Assembly (NCBI GenBank): GCA_964407285.1
Contig: CAYOVG010000015.1
Coordinates: forward strand, 1 to 40,848
Reading direction: 5' to 3'
Source of the DNA: CAYOVG01 sp964407285
GTDB lineage: Bacteria; Desulfobacterota; Syntrophobacteria; Syntrophobacterales; Syntrophobacteraceae
DNA: 40,848 nucleotides
The notes beneath the pieces were generated by a model. The model was not told the origin of the DNA. It saw only the letters and a program-made list of their open reading frames with translations, and did no database searches. Below, piece after piece: positions 8,038-16,135 of this stretch; positions within the stretch are counted from its first letter, which is position 1, and each line of letters begins with the position of its first letter. The translations under genes and the position numbers were made by a program.

Positions 8038-8826
8038 ATGAAGGGAATCAGGAAGATCGTTGAAATCGATGAGGAACGTTGTACGGGGTGCGGGCAGTGC
8101 GTGCCGGCTTGTGCCGAGGGAGCGATGCAGATAGTGGACGGGAAAGCCCGGCTGGTCAAGGATATCTACTGCGACGGCCTGGGCGCCTGCCTTGGTGAAT
8201 GCCCGGAAGGAGCGTTGAGGATCATCGAACGCGAGGCTGAGGAGTTCGACCCTGAAGCCGTGGAGGAGTATCTGCGGGAAAATGGCGCCGGCGAGCATGC
8301 GCCGCATGAGCCCGGGGACTCCGCCCAGTCCGCACGGCATGGACAGCCTGCGCATTCCGGTTGCCCGTCGAGCCGGGTCGTTTCGCTCGGCTCTTCTCCG
8401 TGCGACGATGCCGATCGTCCCCGGAGCGCGTCCGGCGGTGCGTCGGCGCTAAGGAACTGGCCCGTGAAGATCAAGCTGATACCTGCAAACGCTCCTTTCC
8501 TCAAGGGTGCGGATGTACTGGTCGCCGCGGATTGCACCGTTGTGGTCCGTGCGGGCTTCCATAACGATTTTCTGCAGGGCAAGGCGCTCCTGACCGGATG
8601 CCCCAAATTCGACAACCCACAGGAATATGTGAAGAAATTTGCGGAAATCTTCCATGCGGCGGATATCCGGAGCGTCACGGTCCTGGATATGGAAGTCCCC
8701 TGTTGTTCGGCTCTTCCCATGATCGTGAAGAAGGGCATGGCCATGGCCGGAAAGGATGTCCCGGTGGAGGAAATTACCATAAGCATCAACGGCAAGGTCA
8801 TAAAGAGAGAAAAATCGGCCGCATAG
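8038..8826 (+). CDS. 4Fe-4S dicluster ferredoxin-domain protein
   Basis: 262 residues. The N-terminal domain (1-70) is a 2[4Fe-4S] ferredoxin: CTGCGQCVPAC (15-25) and a second set CDGLGACLGECPEG. A variable linker (about 90-140, rich in Ser, Ala, His) carries a GCPSS motif. The C-terminal domain (about 145-255) starts WPVKIKLIP and has ADVLVAADC, a conserved CPKFD and MEVPCCSALP, so there are further cysteines that may hold more iron. Relatives are annotated only as 4Fe-4S proteins in anaerobes; a soluble electron carrier or sensor is inferred. GGAGGAAGG lies just before the ATG. It is a single gene, controlled by the FNR-type promoter at 7812-7860. Confidence 0.85.
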   Translation: MKGIRKIVEIDEERCTGCGQCVPACAEGAMQIVDGKARLVKDIYCDGLGACLGECPEGALRIIEREAEEFDPEAVEEYLRENGAGEHAPHEPGDSAQSARHGQPAHSGCPSSRVVSLGSSPCDDADRPRSASGGASALRNWPVKIKLIPANAPFLKGADVLVAADCTVVVRAGFHNDFLQGKALLTGCPKFDNPQEYVKKFAEIFHAADIRSVTVLDMEVPCCSALPMIVKKGMAMAGKDVPVEEITISINGKVIKREKSAA

Positions 8827-8880
8827 CTCGGGGGGCCGGTTATCCTAGGTGATCGGGGCAACCCGACACCCGGGGCGCGT

Positions 8881-8909
8881 GGTGGGCAAAGGCTTCGCTT
8901 TGGCCCACC
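8881..8909. repeat. hairpin element downstream of the ferredoxin gene
   Basis: GGTGGGCAAAG (8881-8891) pairs with CTTTGGCCCACC (8898-8909) with one bulged C and loop GCTTCG. A degenerate relative, GGGCAGCG...GCCGACCC, lies at about 9024-9051. There is no T-run, so it is more like a REP-type intergenic element than a terminator. Confidence 0.6.
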
Positions 8910-8927
8910 CTGCCGGACGGAAGTCGA

Positions 8928-9015
8928 AAATCGGAGGTCGGAAGTCAGACAAATCCATTCCGACCTCCGGAATTCGAATCCGATCTCTGATCTCCGACAT
9001 CCGACCACCGGCCTC
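8928..9015. repeat. degenerate TCGGAAG/TCGGAGG heptamer repeats
   Basis: Variants of TCGGAGG, TCGGAAG and TCGGAAT spaced about seven bases apart, first on + (8930-8947) and then as reverse complement (CGACCTCCGGAATTCG, TCTCCGACATCCGACC). The two halves are roughly palindromic, so the stretch could fold. No coding frame. Confidence 0.6.
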
Positions 9016-9056
9016 TGCTTCGCTGGGCAGCGTTTCGCCTTTGCCGACCCTACCGC

Positions 9057-9125
9057 TACCCCCCACTCACCCACCCACCCATTCACCCATTCACCTATTC
9101 ACCCCCTCCCCCCATTCACCCACCC
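9057..9125 (-). repeat. octamer repeat tract, inverse of 7712-7759
   Basis: Read on the minus strand this is GGGTGAAT-type octamers, the same unit as at 7712 but inverted, interrupted by a C-rich run. The two tracts flank the ferredoxin locus. The right end supplies the -35 hexamer of the rtcB promoter. Confidence 0.8.
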
Positions 9126-9143
9126 GCCCAATTATAGTATAAT
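9115..9143 (+). promoter_or_regulatory. sigma-70 promoter of rtcB-archease
   Basis: TTCACC (9115-9120), 17-base spacer, TATAAT (9138-9143). The -10 is perfect. The -35 matches four of six and lies within the octamer repeat. The predicted start near 9150 gives a leader of about 310 bases. Confidence 0.65.
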
Positions 9144-9149
9144 TCGAAT

Positions 9150-9462
9150 AAACAGAGATGAGAGGGCTTCGGGTCGGCCGATTCGAAGCCCTTTGCGCGG
9201 TCCCCGGCGCTCCTTTGCGAAAATTCGAATGTCGAGGCGCCGGGACCGGGGTTTGTTTCAAAGACCGGATTCGAGGTTGCCGAAAACGGGCTTTCGAAGT
9301 CGGGATTCCGGCGGTCCGAAAGCCCGTTCCACCTGTTTCTCTCATCGCCTGCCGGGAAAGCAGACGCGCCGGCCGAATCATCGCCGCGGGCGGGGTGATA
9401 CACGCAGGCAGTTGCCGTGTGTACCCCGACCCCGATACCCACCACGACAGGGAGTGTTCATT
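9150..9462 (+). other. structured 5' leader of rtcB
   Basis: Two perfect inverted repeats lie between the predicted start and the gene. The first is AGGGCTTCG (9163-9171) with CGAAGCCCT (9184-9192), 9 bp with a 12-base loop, followed by TTT. The second is AACGGGCTTTCG (9285-9296) with CGAAAGCCCGTT (9317-9328), 12 bp with a 20-base loop. The leader has no plausible coding frame. Attenuation or RNA-level feedback on rtcB is possible but is inference. Confidence 0.55.
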
Positions 9463-10923
9463 ATGGCGGTACCCAAGGATATTATCAGAATCTCCGACGC
9501 TGTCTGGGAGATTCCCACGACCCACAAGGAAGGCATGCGTGTCCCCGCACGGATCTATGCCACGGAGAGACTCCTCAAGAACATGGATGACGGTGTTTTC
9601 AACCAGATCACCAACGTGGCGACCCTGCCCGGCATCCTCGGGCATGCCTGTTGCATGCCTGACGGGCATTGGGGATACGGGTTCCCCATCGGCGGCATGG
9701 CCGCCATGGACCCGCGGACGGGCGTAATCTCTCCCGGCGGAATCGGCTTCGACATCAACTGCGGCATGCGCCTGGTGCTTACGAATCTGAGCTTCGACGA
9801 AGTCGAACCACACCTGAGGCAACTGGTGGACAGGCTCTACACGCGGGTGCCGGCGGGAGTGGGAAGCCATGGCTTCCTGAAGCTCACCCGGGATGAATTC
9901 CGCGATGTCGTTGAACAGGGGGCCCCCTGGTGCGTCCGAAACGGCTTTGGTTGGCCGGAAGACCTGGAGCGTACGGAGGAGGGAGGCGTTTTGGCGGGAG
10001 CGGATTCCGGCAAGGTCGGCAAGAAGGCCGTCGAGAGAGGTTACAACCAGATCGGGACCCTGGGTTCGGGAAACCACTATCTCGAAATCCAGGTGGCCAG
10101 GCCGGAAAACGTGTTCGATCCAAAGCTCGCCGAAGCTTTCGGGATTACCATCCCGAACCAGGTCGTGGTGATGTTTCACTGCGGCAGTCGCGGCTTCGGG
10201 CACCAGGTTGCGACGGACTACCTCCAGTCGTTTCTAAGCGTCATGGAAAAGAAGTACGGGATCGGAATCCTGGACCGGGAACTGGCCTGCGCGCCGTTCC
10301 AGTCGCCCGAAGGGCAAAGCTACTTTGCCGCCATGAATTGCGCCATCAACATGTCGTTCGCCAACCGGCAGGTCATCCTGCATCGTATTCGCGAGGTCTT
10401 CTCGGATGTATTCGGCAAGTCTCCGGAAGAACTCGGGATGCACCAGGTCTACGATGTGGCGCACAACACCGCCAAGCTGGAGAGGCATCGCCTGGGCGAC
10501 GGCGGCGTACGGGAGATCCTGGTGCACCGGAAAGGGGCGACGCGGGCGCTCGGACCGGGGTCCGACGAATTGCCCGCGATCTATAGGGAGACGGGACAGC
10601 CGGTCATCATAGGCGGCAGCATGGAAACGGGGTCCTATTTGCTGGCGGGAGTGGATTCGGGAGACCGGACGTTTTTCACCACGGCCCACGGAAGCGGCCG
10701 CACCATGAGCCGCAAGCAGGCGAAGAAGCAGTTCAAGGGCAAGGATCTGCAAAAAAGCATGGAAGCGCGCGGGATATACGTTCGCACGGCATCGTACGCC
10801 GGTCTGGCTGAAGAGGCCGGTCCCGCCTACAAGAACATCGACGATGTGATCGAAGCCACCGAGGAGTCGGGTATCAGCAAGGCCGTTGTCCGGCTGTTGC
10901 CCGTCGGGAACGTGAAGGGGTGA
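9463..10923 (+). CDS. rtcB: RNA-splicing ligase RtcB (3'-phosphate/5'-hydroxyl RNA ligase)
   Basis: 486 residues from ATG 9463; an upstream open stretch in the same frame is leader RNA. Family motifs in order: CCMPDGHWGYGFPIGG, GGIGFDINCGMRL with metal ligands Asp97 and Cys100, LGSGNHYLEIQ, FHCGSRGFGHQV, VYDVAHNTAK, and VHRKGATRA, where His355 is the guanylylated nucleophile (equivalent to His337 of the E. coli enzyme). GGSMETGSYLLAG and TAHGSGRTMSR complete the guanylate pocket. It uses GTP and Mn2+ to seal RNA ends with a 2',3'-cyclic or 3'-phosphate. Archease follows 43 bases later. In bacteria the physiological RNA substrate is usually unknown; repair of toxin-cut tRNA or rRNA is the favoured idea. 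Confidence 0.95.
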   Translation: MAVPKDIIRISDAVWEIPTTHKEGMRVPARIYATERLLKNMDDGVFNQITNVATLPGILGHACCMPDGHWGYGFPIGGMAAMDPRTGVISPGGIGFDINCGMRLVLTNLSFDEVEPHLRQLVDRLYTRVPAGVGSHGFLKLTRDEFRDVVEQGAPWCVRNGFGWPEDLERTEEGGVLAGADSGKVGKKAVERGYNQIGTLGSGNHYLEIQVARPENVFDPKLAEAFGITIPNQVVVMFHCGSRGFGHQVATDYLQSFLSVMEKKYGIGILDRELACAPFQSPEGQSYFAAMNCAINMSFANRQVILHRIREVFSDVFGKSPEELGMHQVYDVAHNTAKLERHRLGDGGVREILVHRKGATRALGPGSDELPAIYRETGQPVIIGGSMETGSYLLAGVDSGDRTFFTTAHGSGRTMSRKQAKKQFKGKDLQKSMEARGIYVRTASYAGLAEEAGPAYKNIDDVIEATEESGISKAVVRLLPVGNVKG

Positions 10924-10966
10924 CGGGGTCGAGACCCGGAACCCGTGGAGGAGGAGAGGCAAAGAT

Positions 10967-11398
10967 ATGCCCTACCGGTATCTGGATGAGATCGCCATTG
11001 CGGATGTCGCCTTCGAAGCCCGGGGCGACACGAAGGAGTCCATGTTCATGGCCGCCGCGACGGCCACGATGAACGTCATGGTCGAAGATCCGAATTCCAT
11101 CGCTCCCGTGGAAACCCGGACCATCCTGGTGGAGGCCGATGCGCTGGACATGCTGCTGTTCCAGTTTCTCGGTGAGTTCCTGTTCTACAAGGACGCGGAG
11201 TTGCTCCTGCTTCTGCCCCGTTCGGTCGAAATCGAGGAGCGGGACGGGAAATTCACGCTCACGGCGCAGGCGTCCGGGGAACGGCTGGATTTGGACAGGC
11301 ATAAGACGATCGTTGACGTAAAGGCCGTTACGATGCATCTTTTTGAAGTGGCCCGGACGGACGACGGGTGGAAATCGACAGTGGTCCTTGACATATAG
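10967..11398 (+). CDS. archease, RtcB activating factor
   Basis: 143 residues, normal archease length. Recognisable blocks: YRYLDEIAIADVAFEARG at the N-terminus with acidic metal ligands, the helix EALFxAA-like MFMAAATATMNVM, and KAVTMHLFEV near the C-terminus, with a terminal VVLDI strand. Family role: it binds the metal site of RtcB and speeds guanylylation and multiple turnover. It lies 43 bases after rtcB on the same strand with GGAGGAG before the ATG, so the two form an operon. The first position of the usual HTAD motif reads IAD here, a mild departure. Confidence 0.9.
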   Translation: MPYRYLDEIAIADVAFEARGDTKESMFMAAATATMNVMVEDPNSIAPVETRTILVEADALDMLLFQFLGEFLFYKDAELLLLLPRSVEIEERDGKFTLTAQASGERLDLDRHKTIVDVKAVTMHLFEVARTDDGWKSTVVLDI

Positions 11399-11575
11399 GC
11401 ATTCCGAATTCTACGGATTTGGCTGCAATCCGTTCGAGCGCGCTCTCTTTCCGAATATTCTCCCGACAGTGGCGGACCGGCGATCACTCCCACGCGATTA
11501 TTACGGTATTACGGCTGTAGCGGTTACGCCCGCGGCAATGCGGCGGGCGTACATTCGCCGGATTGCACAATCGCC

Positions 11576-11602
11576 TTGACAAGCACTGAAGAGACTTATA
11601 AA
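11576..11602 (+). promoter_or_regulatory. candidate fabD promoter
   Basis: TTGACA (11576-11581), a perfect -35, followed after a short 15-base spacer by TATAAA (11597-11602). An 8-bp hairpin (ACGCCCGC/GCGGGCGT, 11526-11550) lies just upstream. It is the only promoter-like stretch in the 264 bases before fabD. Confidence 0.5.
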
Positions 11603-11662
11603 AGCGTGACAAATTCATGGTGTCCTTTAATCCGGTAATGGTCTCTCTTAAGGAGATGTGCA

Positions 11663-12583
11663 ATGAAAAAATGGGTTTTCCTTTTTCCCGGTCAGGGATC
11701 GCAATATGTGGGAATGGGCAGGGAGTTTTTCGACAGCTATGCGGAAGTGCGTGAACTCTTCGCTCAGGCCGGCGACATTCTCCAGATGGACATGCGGAAG
11801 CTTTGTTTCGAAGGGCCGGAAGACGTGCTGGTGCAGACGGAAAACGTGCAGCCCGCCATTACCCTGGTGAACCTGGCGTGCCTTACGGTGCTGCGGCTCC
11901 ACGGGATCTATCCGGCTGCGGCGGCCGGCCATAGCCTCGGGGAATACAGCGCCCTCCACGCGGCCGGAGTGGTGGACCTCGAGGACCTGTTCAACCTCGT
12001 CCGGTGGAGAGGCAGGCTCATGCAGGAGGCCGCCGAGAAAGAACCGGGGGGAATGGCCGCCATAATGAATCTCGAAGAGGAAAAGGTGCAGGTGATTTGC
12101 CACGAATGCAACGTTGAGATCGCGAATGTGAATTCGCGGGACCAGGTCATCATCACCGGTCCGTTCATGGCGGTGCAGCAGGCGGTGGCGCTCAGCACGG
12201 AAGCGGGAGCCAAAAAATGCATGAAGTTGAATGTCAGTGGCCCCTGGCACAGTCGTTGCATGTATATGGCCCGTGAGAGGTTCGAACCCGTTGTGCGGGA
12301 ATGCGCCTTTAACGATCCGAAAATACCGATCATTAATAATATCGACGCATTGCCTCTCGACGGAGCCGTAGACGTCACCCGCAAGCTTGTCGAGCAGTTG
12401 TGCGGGTCGGTTCTGTGGTGCCAGTCCATGGAGTGGTTCATCGAATCGGGCTACGATCACTTTGTCGAAGTCGGGCCCAAGAAGGTGTTGAGGGGCCTTA
12501 TGCGCCGGATCGATAGGAGCGCCAAAATACTGAATGTAGAAGATGCGGCGAGCCTTGCCGATTTCCTCCAGGCCAATCAATAG
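11663..12583 (+). CDS. fabD: malonyl-CoA:ACP transacylase FabD
   Basis: 306 residues, typical for FabD. FLFPGQGSQYVGMG opens the fold. GHSLGEYSA holds the nucleophile Ser91, RWRGRLM gives Arg116 for the malonyl carboxylate, and GPWHSRCM supplies the catalytic His196. VEVGPKKVLRGL is the usual C-terminal oxyanion-loop block. It transfers malonyl from CoA to acyl carrier protein, the first committed step feeding fatty acid elongation. AAGGAG eight bases before ATG 11663 fixes the start. It is unusual in having no other fab genes beside it: the neighbours are archease upstream and an MlaC-like gene downstream, each with a spacer over 150 bases, so it is probably a single transcription unit. Confidence 0.93.
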   Translation: MKKWVFLFPGQGSQYVGMGREFFDSYAEVRELFAQAGDILQMDMRKLCFEGPEDVLVQTENVQPAITLVNLACLTVLRLHGIYPAAAAGHSLGEYSALHAAGVVDLEDLFNLVRWRGRLMQEAAEKEPGGMAAIMNLEEEKVQVICHECNVEIANVNSRDQVIITGPFMAVQQAVALSTEAGAKKCMKLNVSGPWHSRCMYMARERFEPVVRECAFNDPKIPIINNIDALPLDGAVDVTRKLVEQLCGSVLWCQSMEWFIESGYDHFVEVGPKKVLRGLMRRIDRSAKILNVEDAASLADFLQANQ

Positions 12584-12753
12584 CCTTTAGAGCGCCGGTT
12601 TTTGCTTCGGGTTCCGGGGGATGGACAGGGACGGGGCAGGGGGCAATCGACCGGTCCGGAGAGCAGGGAGGCCGTGAAGCGGGAGGAAATTCGGCCAATG
12701 CCGCCGACAGGCGGAGACGGACCCACGGGTGTGGTCTAACGGAGGGGTATGGT

Positions 12754-13434
12754 ATGGTTAGTGTGATGAGCAAGGCAAGAGTGTTTGTCGGGGGATTCGC
12801 CCTGTTGTCGGCGCTGGTTTGCGTTGTGAGCGCAAACGCCGCCGTGCAGCCCATTGAAGTGATTCGAGCCGGCACCAGCGAGGCGCTCAACCTGCTGAGG
12901 TCCAACTGCAAGCCCGGGGAAGTCCTCAAGGTTCAGGAACACCGGGACGAAATCCTGACCATCGTGTACCGGTATTTCGATTTCGAGGAGATGGCCAAAA
13001 GGGCCCTGGCTCGCCACTGGAAGGCTCAGACGCCCGCCAAGCAACAGGAATTCATCGATCTCTTTCAGCATCTGCTCTTCAATACCTACCTGGATCGCGT
13101 GGAATCGTATACCTGCGGCAAGGAAGACGTGGCGTACGAAGGGGAGAAAGTCGACGGGGACTATGCCGTCGTCAAAACGCGACTCCTTGGCTACCAGGGC
13201 GCCGAAATCCCGGTCGAGTACCGCATGCAGCTCAAGAACGGCCAGTGGAAGGTGTACGATGTGGCGGTGGAGGGCATCAGCTTCATCGGCAATTACAGGA
13301 GCCAGTTCGAATCCATACTGAACCGGAGTTCGTTCGATGACCTCATGAAGCAGTTGCGTGAAAAGATAGCCTCCCGCGATGCAAGGGCCGCGCGGGAGAG
13401 TGCGGGCGGACAGGCGAAAGCGCAAACCCACTGA
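12754..13434 (+). CDS. MlaC/Ttg2D-family phospholipid-binding periplasmic protein
   Basis: 226 residues with a signal peptide (hydrophobic 10-25, cleavage likely after SANA at 29). The mature part matches the MlaC fold: DFEEMAKRALARHWK, QEFIDLFQHLLFNTYLDRVESY, a central strand region with VPVEYRM-like IPVEYRMQ, and KVYDVAVEGISFIGNYRSQFESIL, the most diagnostic block. Family role: a periplasmic shuttle of phospholipids between the MCE-protein complexes of the two membranes, often with an MlaFEDB ABC transporter. None of those partners is here, so it is an orphan copy or serves a distant locus. GGAGGGG lies before ATG 12754. Residues 205-226 form a charged, Ala-rich tail. Confidence 0.88.
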   Translation: MVSVMSKARVFVGGFALLSALVCVVSANAAVQPIEVIRAGTSEALNLLRSNCKPGEVLKVQEHRDEILTIVYRYFDFEEMAKRALARHWKAQTPAKQQEFIDLFQHLLFNTYLDRVESYTCGKEDVAYEGEKVDGDYAVVKTRLLGYQGAEIPVEYRMQLKNGQWKVYDVAVEGISFIGNYRSQFESILNRSSFDDLMKQLREKIASRDARAARESAGGQAKAQTH

Positions 13435-13526
13435 ACGTGCGTTGGATGTGACGGGGAGGCGCGGGGGGACTGAAAGACGGGATGACGGAAGAGATATTGA
13501 ATCCCCGGATGTGTGGATGATACCCC

Positions 13527-14201
13527 ATGACCATGGGTGCGGAAGGGCATCGCCAGAGGCTTCGAGAGCGATTCGAGCGGAGCGGGCTTGACGGGTTCCA
13601 CGACCATGAAGTGCTGGAACTGGTGCTTTCGTACGCCCTTCCCCGGCGCGACGTGAAGGGTATCGCGAAAGAGCTTCTGCATGAATTCAAGACGCTCGCG
13701 GCCGTCTTCGACGCCCCCTCGGCTTCCCTGGTCCGGGTGGACGGCATCGGACAGTATGCCGCGGTATTCATCTCCTTGATTCCGCGGCTTCTGGAGCGCT
13801 ACCACAGGGACCGGTGGAAGCAAAACCCGGTTTTCCAATCCACCGGGGAAGTCGTTTCCTATCTGGGATCGGTGCTGGGGATAGAGAGAAACGAAGTCTT
13901 CTGCATTCTGGCCCTCAACAGTCAGAACGGATTGATCGCCATGGAGCGCATTCAGAGGGGCAGCGTCAACAAGACCGCCGTGTTTCCCAGGCTCGTCGTG
14001 GAATCGAGCCTCAAGCACCGGGCGACCGCGGTGGTCCTGTCCCACAATCATCCGGGCGGCGACCCGAATCCGTCCCAGGCCGACCGCCTGCTCACTCAGA
14101 AACTGAAGCGCGTCCTCAACGAACTGGACATCGTCGTCCACGACCACATCATCATTGCAGGGCCCAACAGCTATTCCTTCGCCGAACACGGAGAAATGTG
14201 A
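13527..14201 (+). CDS. radC: RadC-family JAB/MPN domain protein
   Basis: 224 residues, standard for RadC. The N-terminal helix-hairpin-helix domain (HEVLELVLSYALPRRDVKGIAKELL) leads to the MPN+ domain. The zinc motif is HNHPGGDPNPSQAD, with His173, His175 and Asp186 as metal ligands. The family is widespread; its old link to DNA repair in E. coli is not supported and its real activity is unsettled. The ribosome site before ATG 13527 is poor (GGATGATA), and a second ATG is two codons in. It lies 92 bases after the MlaC-like gene and 61 before the ABC ATPase, so loose co-transcription is possible. Confidence 0.9.
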   Translation: MTMGAEGHRQRLRERFERSGLDGFHDHEVLELVLSYALPRRDVKGIAKELLHEFKTLAAVFDAPSASLVRVDGIGQYAAVFISLIPRLLERYHRDRWKQNPVFQSTGEVVSYLGSVLGIERNEVFCILALNSQNGLIAMERIQRGSVNKTAVFPRLVVESSLKHRATAVVLSHNHPGGDPNPSQADRLLTQKLKRVLNELDIVVHDHIIIAGPNSYSFAEHGEM

Positions 14202-14262
14202 GAGCCCGTCCGGCTGTTCCCGATTTCCATAATCCGGTGGATCCAGTAGAAAGTAAACCATC

Positions 14263-15105
14263 ATGACAAAGAATGTTAGCGGTCCCCCTTCGGGCGAGAG
14301 GGAATGGATCAGTCTTCGCGGCGTCTCGTTCGTGCGCTCCGATCGCCTCATACTGGACGGCGTGGACTGGGACGTTCTTCCCGGTTCGCACTGGGTGGTG
14401 CTGGGCGCCAACGGTTCGGGCAAGACCACTTTGCTGCAGCTTCTTGCGGGATATCTGTGGCCGACGCGAGGCGTCGTCACAGTGCTGGGCCACCGGTTCG
14501 GCCATGTGGATCTTCGCGAATTGAGGAAGAGCATCGGTTGGGTCGGTTCCTTCCTGCAGGCGCAGATTCCCCCGAATCAACGCCCCCTGGACCTCATCGT
14601 GAGCGGCAAGTACGCCTCGATAGGGATCTACGACAAACCCACGGACGACGACTACGAACGGGCGCATGAACTGGCGGTCCGGCTCGATTGCCGCGGGATT
14701 CTCGATTCCCGCTACGGCGTCCTGTCCCAGGGCGAGAAGCAAAGGCTCCTCATAGCCCGCGCGCTCATCCATCAGCCTCGGCTGCTCATCCTCGACGAAC
14801 CGTGTTCGGGCCTGGACCTCGTTGCCCGCGAGCAATTGCTGCGTACCCTGGAGCACATCGGCAATGCCCCGGACGCTCCGACGCAGATCCTGGTGACGCA
14901 CCACCTGGAGGAGATCGTACCGGTCTACACGCGCGTGTTCCTGCTCAAGGGAGGCCGTTGCACGGCGCAGGGGAAGAAGGAGGACGTGCTCCGGGAGGAC
15001 TGCCTGAGTGACGCCTTCGGTATTTCTCTGAAACTGTCCTGCAATGCCGGGCGGTACTGGGCGTGGATTGCGGACGAGGAACCCGGTGCAGGGGGTGCGA
15101 AGTAA
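14263..15105 (+). CDS. stand-alone ABC transporter ATP-binding protein
   Basis: 280 residues, one nucleotide-binding domain. Walker A GANGSGKTT (48-56), signature LSQGEKQR (154-161), Walker B LLILDEPCSGLD (174-185) and the H-loop VTHHLEE (211-217) are all intact, so it should hydrolyse ATP. Sequence character (ISLRGVSFVRSDRLIL, HHLEEIVPVYTRVFLLKGG) is like the ModF/YjjK-related single ATPases sometimes annotated as molybdenum-type. There is no permease or binding protein gene beside it, so the transported substrate, if any, is unknown. It may act with a membrane partner encoded elsewhere. Confidence 0.85.
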   Translation: MTKNVSGPPSGEREWISLRGVSFVRSDRLILDGVDWDVLPGSHWVVLGANGSGKTTLLQLLAGYLWPTRGVVTVLGHRFGHVDLRELRKSIGWVGSFLQAQIPPNQRPLDLIVSGKYASIGIYDKPTDDDYERAHELAVRLDCRGILDSRYGVLSQGEKQRLLIARALIHQPRLLILDEPCSGLDLVAREQLLRTLEHIGNAPDAPTQILVTHHLEEIVPVYTRVFLLKGGRCTAQGKKEDVLREDCLSDAFGISLKLSCNAGRYWAWIADEEPGAGGAK

Positions 15106-15166
15106 TCCATGCCGCCGCATCGACGACGCGGGAGAAATGTGTTTCCTCTGCAAATCAGCGAAATAG

Positions 15167-15331
15167 ATAAAATTCCTTGAAGGACTGCCGGAAGATACCA
15201 AGAAGGACCCTTTGGAGCAACCTCGGGTTCTGTGGACGCACACATCCACGGCCATTGAAGGGAATTCGCTGACCCTGGCGGAAGCCCTTTTCGTTTTGCG
15301 CGAGGGGCTCACCATGGGCGGGAAGGCTCAC
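15167..15331 (+). pseudogene. N-terminal fragment of a Fic-family protein
   Basis: Reading from just after a TAG at 15164, the frame gives about 54 codons (FLEGLPEDTKKDPLEQ, then LWTHTSTAIEGNSLTLAEAL, then FVLREGLTMGGK) that match the N-terminal region of Fic proteins. It includes the inhibitory-helix motif [S/T]xxxE[G/N] as TSTAIEGN. Resemblance stops after GGK; the catalytic HxFxxGNG domain is absent and there is no good start codon. I read it as a relic left after most of the gene was deleted. No insertion sequence is visible beside it. Confidence 0.7.
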
Positions 15332-15367
15332 GCAAACCAGGGAGCCGGACCGTGTCGCCTTGAATCC

Positions 15368-16135
15368 TTACAGCGGTTTCGGAAAGGCGAGAGTATTCCA
15401 GGCCGCTCTCTCCAAGGCTATCCTGCCGGACTTCCCGGCTTCGGCGTCATACATTTCATATTCGTGTTCGTGAAATATGCCGGAAACCTCCTCTGTATTT
15501 TCGTATGCAACCTCGCAGAAGACAACAGGACGTATCTCGGCGAGGAGCCTTTGCGCGCCTTTCAGGACCGGAGCCTCCGCTCCTTCGACGTCGATCTTCA
15601 CGAAATTCGGCGGCCTGTGCCTGTCGATAATGAAGTCGAGGTTGAGAGATGGGACCAGCTTCGTCTCCCTGACTCCGCCGGATTGAGATGAACCTCTGAG
15701 CCCCGCGAGAAAGTTGGAGGACCTGCCCCGGTTCGCTATGTTGAATCCGAGTATGTCGATCGCATCCGATGCGGCGGCGGGCAGGATATCAATATTGAGG
15801 TGGGCATTGCTTTTGAGCATCTTGGAGCGCGACAGCACGCCGCACAGCCATATGTCGGCCTCGACACACAACACGCAGCCCGCGGGTCCGGCGAGGTTGG
15901 CCGCCGCAAAGGCGAAGAGCCCCACATTGGCGCCTATGTCCCATACGACATCGCCGGCCCTGATGTTCTCCGACGCCACATCCAGCAGAAGCGGATCGAC
16001 TTTCGCCAGGTCGAAGCGCCAGTATTTCAGGGCGCTTCCTGGGGATACGAAAAGAGCGCCCCTCTTGAACTCCTCGGGCAAACGCCGCTTGAGGACTACG
16101 CCCCTGCTCAACTTTTCCATCAAGCTCCGGATCAT
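15368..16135 (-). CDS. FkbM-family SAM-dependent methyltransferase
   Basis: 255 residues. The SAM-binding motif I is VVWDIGANVGLFAF (63-76), with acidic Glu92 (CVEAD) at the end of strand 2. The later FVKIDVEGAEAPVLKG block (about 178-193) is the FkbM signature. Family role: O-methylation of sugars or other small molecules, commonly in polysaccharide or natural product loci; here it is alone. AGAAAGGAAAG before ATG 16135 on the minus strand supports the start. It converges on the Fic remnant and the ABC gene. It may be tied functionally to the polysaccharide cassette at the left end of the window, but that is speculative. Confidence 0.85.
   Translation of the reverse strand: MIRSLMEKLSRGVVLKRRLPEEFKRGALFVSPGSALKYWRFDLAKVDPLLLDVASENIRAGDVVWDIGANVGLFAFAAANLAGPAGCVLCVEADIWLCGVLSRSKMLKSNAHLNIDILPAAASDAIDILGFNIANRGRSSNFLAGLRGSSQSGGVRETKLVPSLNLDFIIDRHRPPNFVKIDVEGAEAPVLKGAQRLLAEIRPVVFCEVAYENTEEVSGIFHEHEYEMYDAEAGKSGRIALERAAWNTLAFPKPL

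Noticed and set aside
12245..12260. A perfect sigma-54 promoter pattern, TGGCAC-N5-TTGCA
   Set aside because: It falls inside fabD on the codons of the conserved catalytic GPWHSR block, with no gene start downstream within range; sequence is fixed by the protein.
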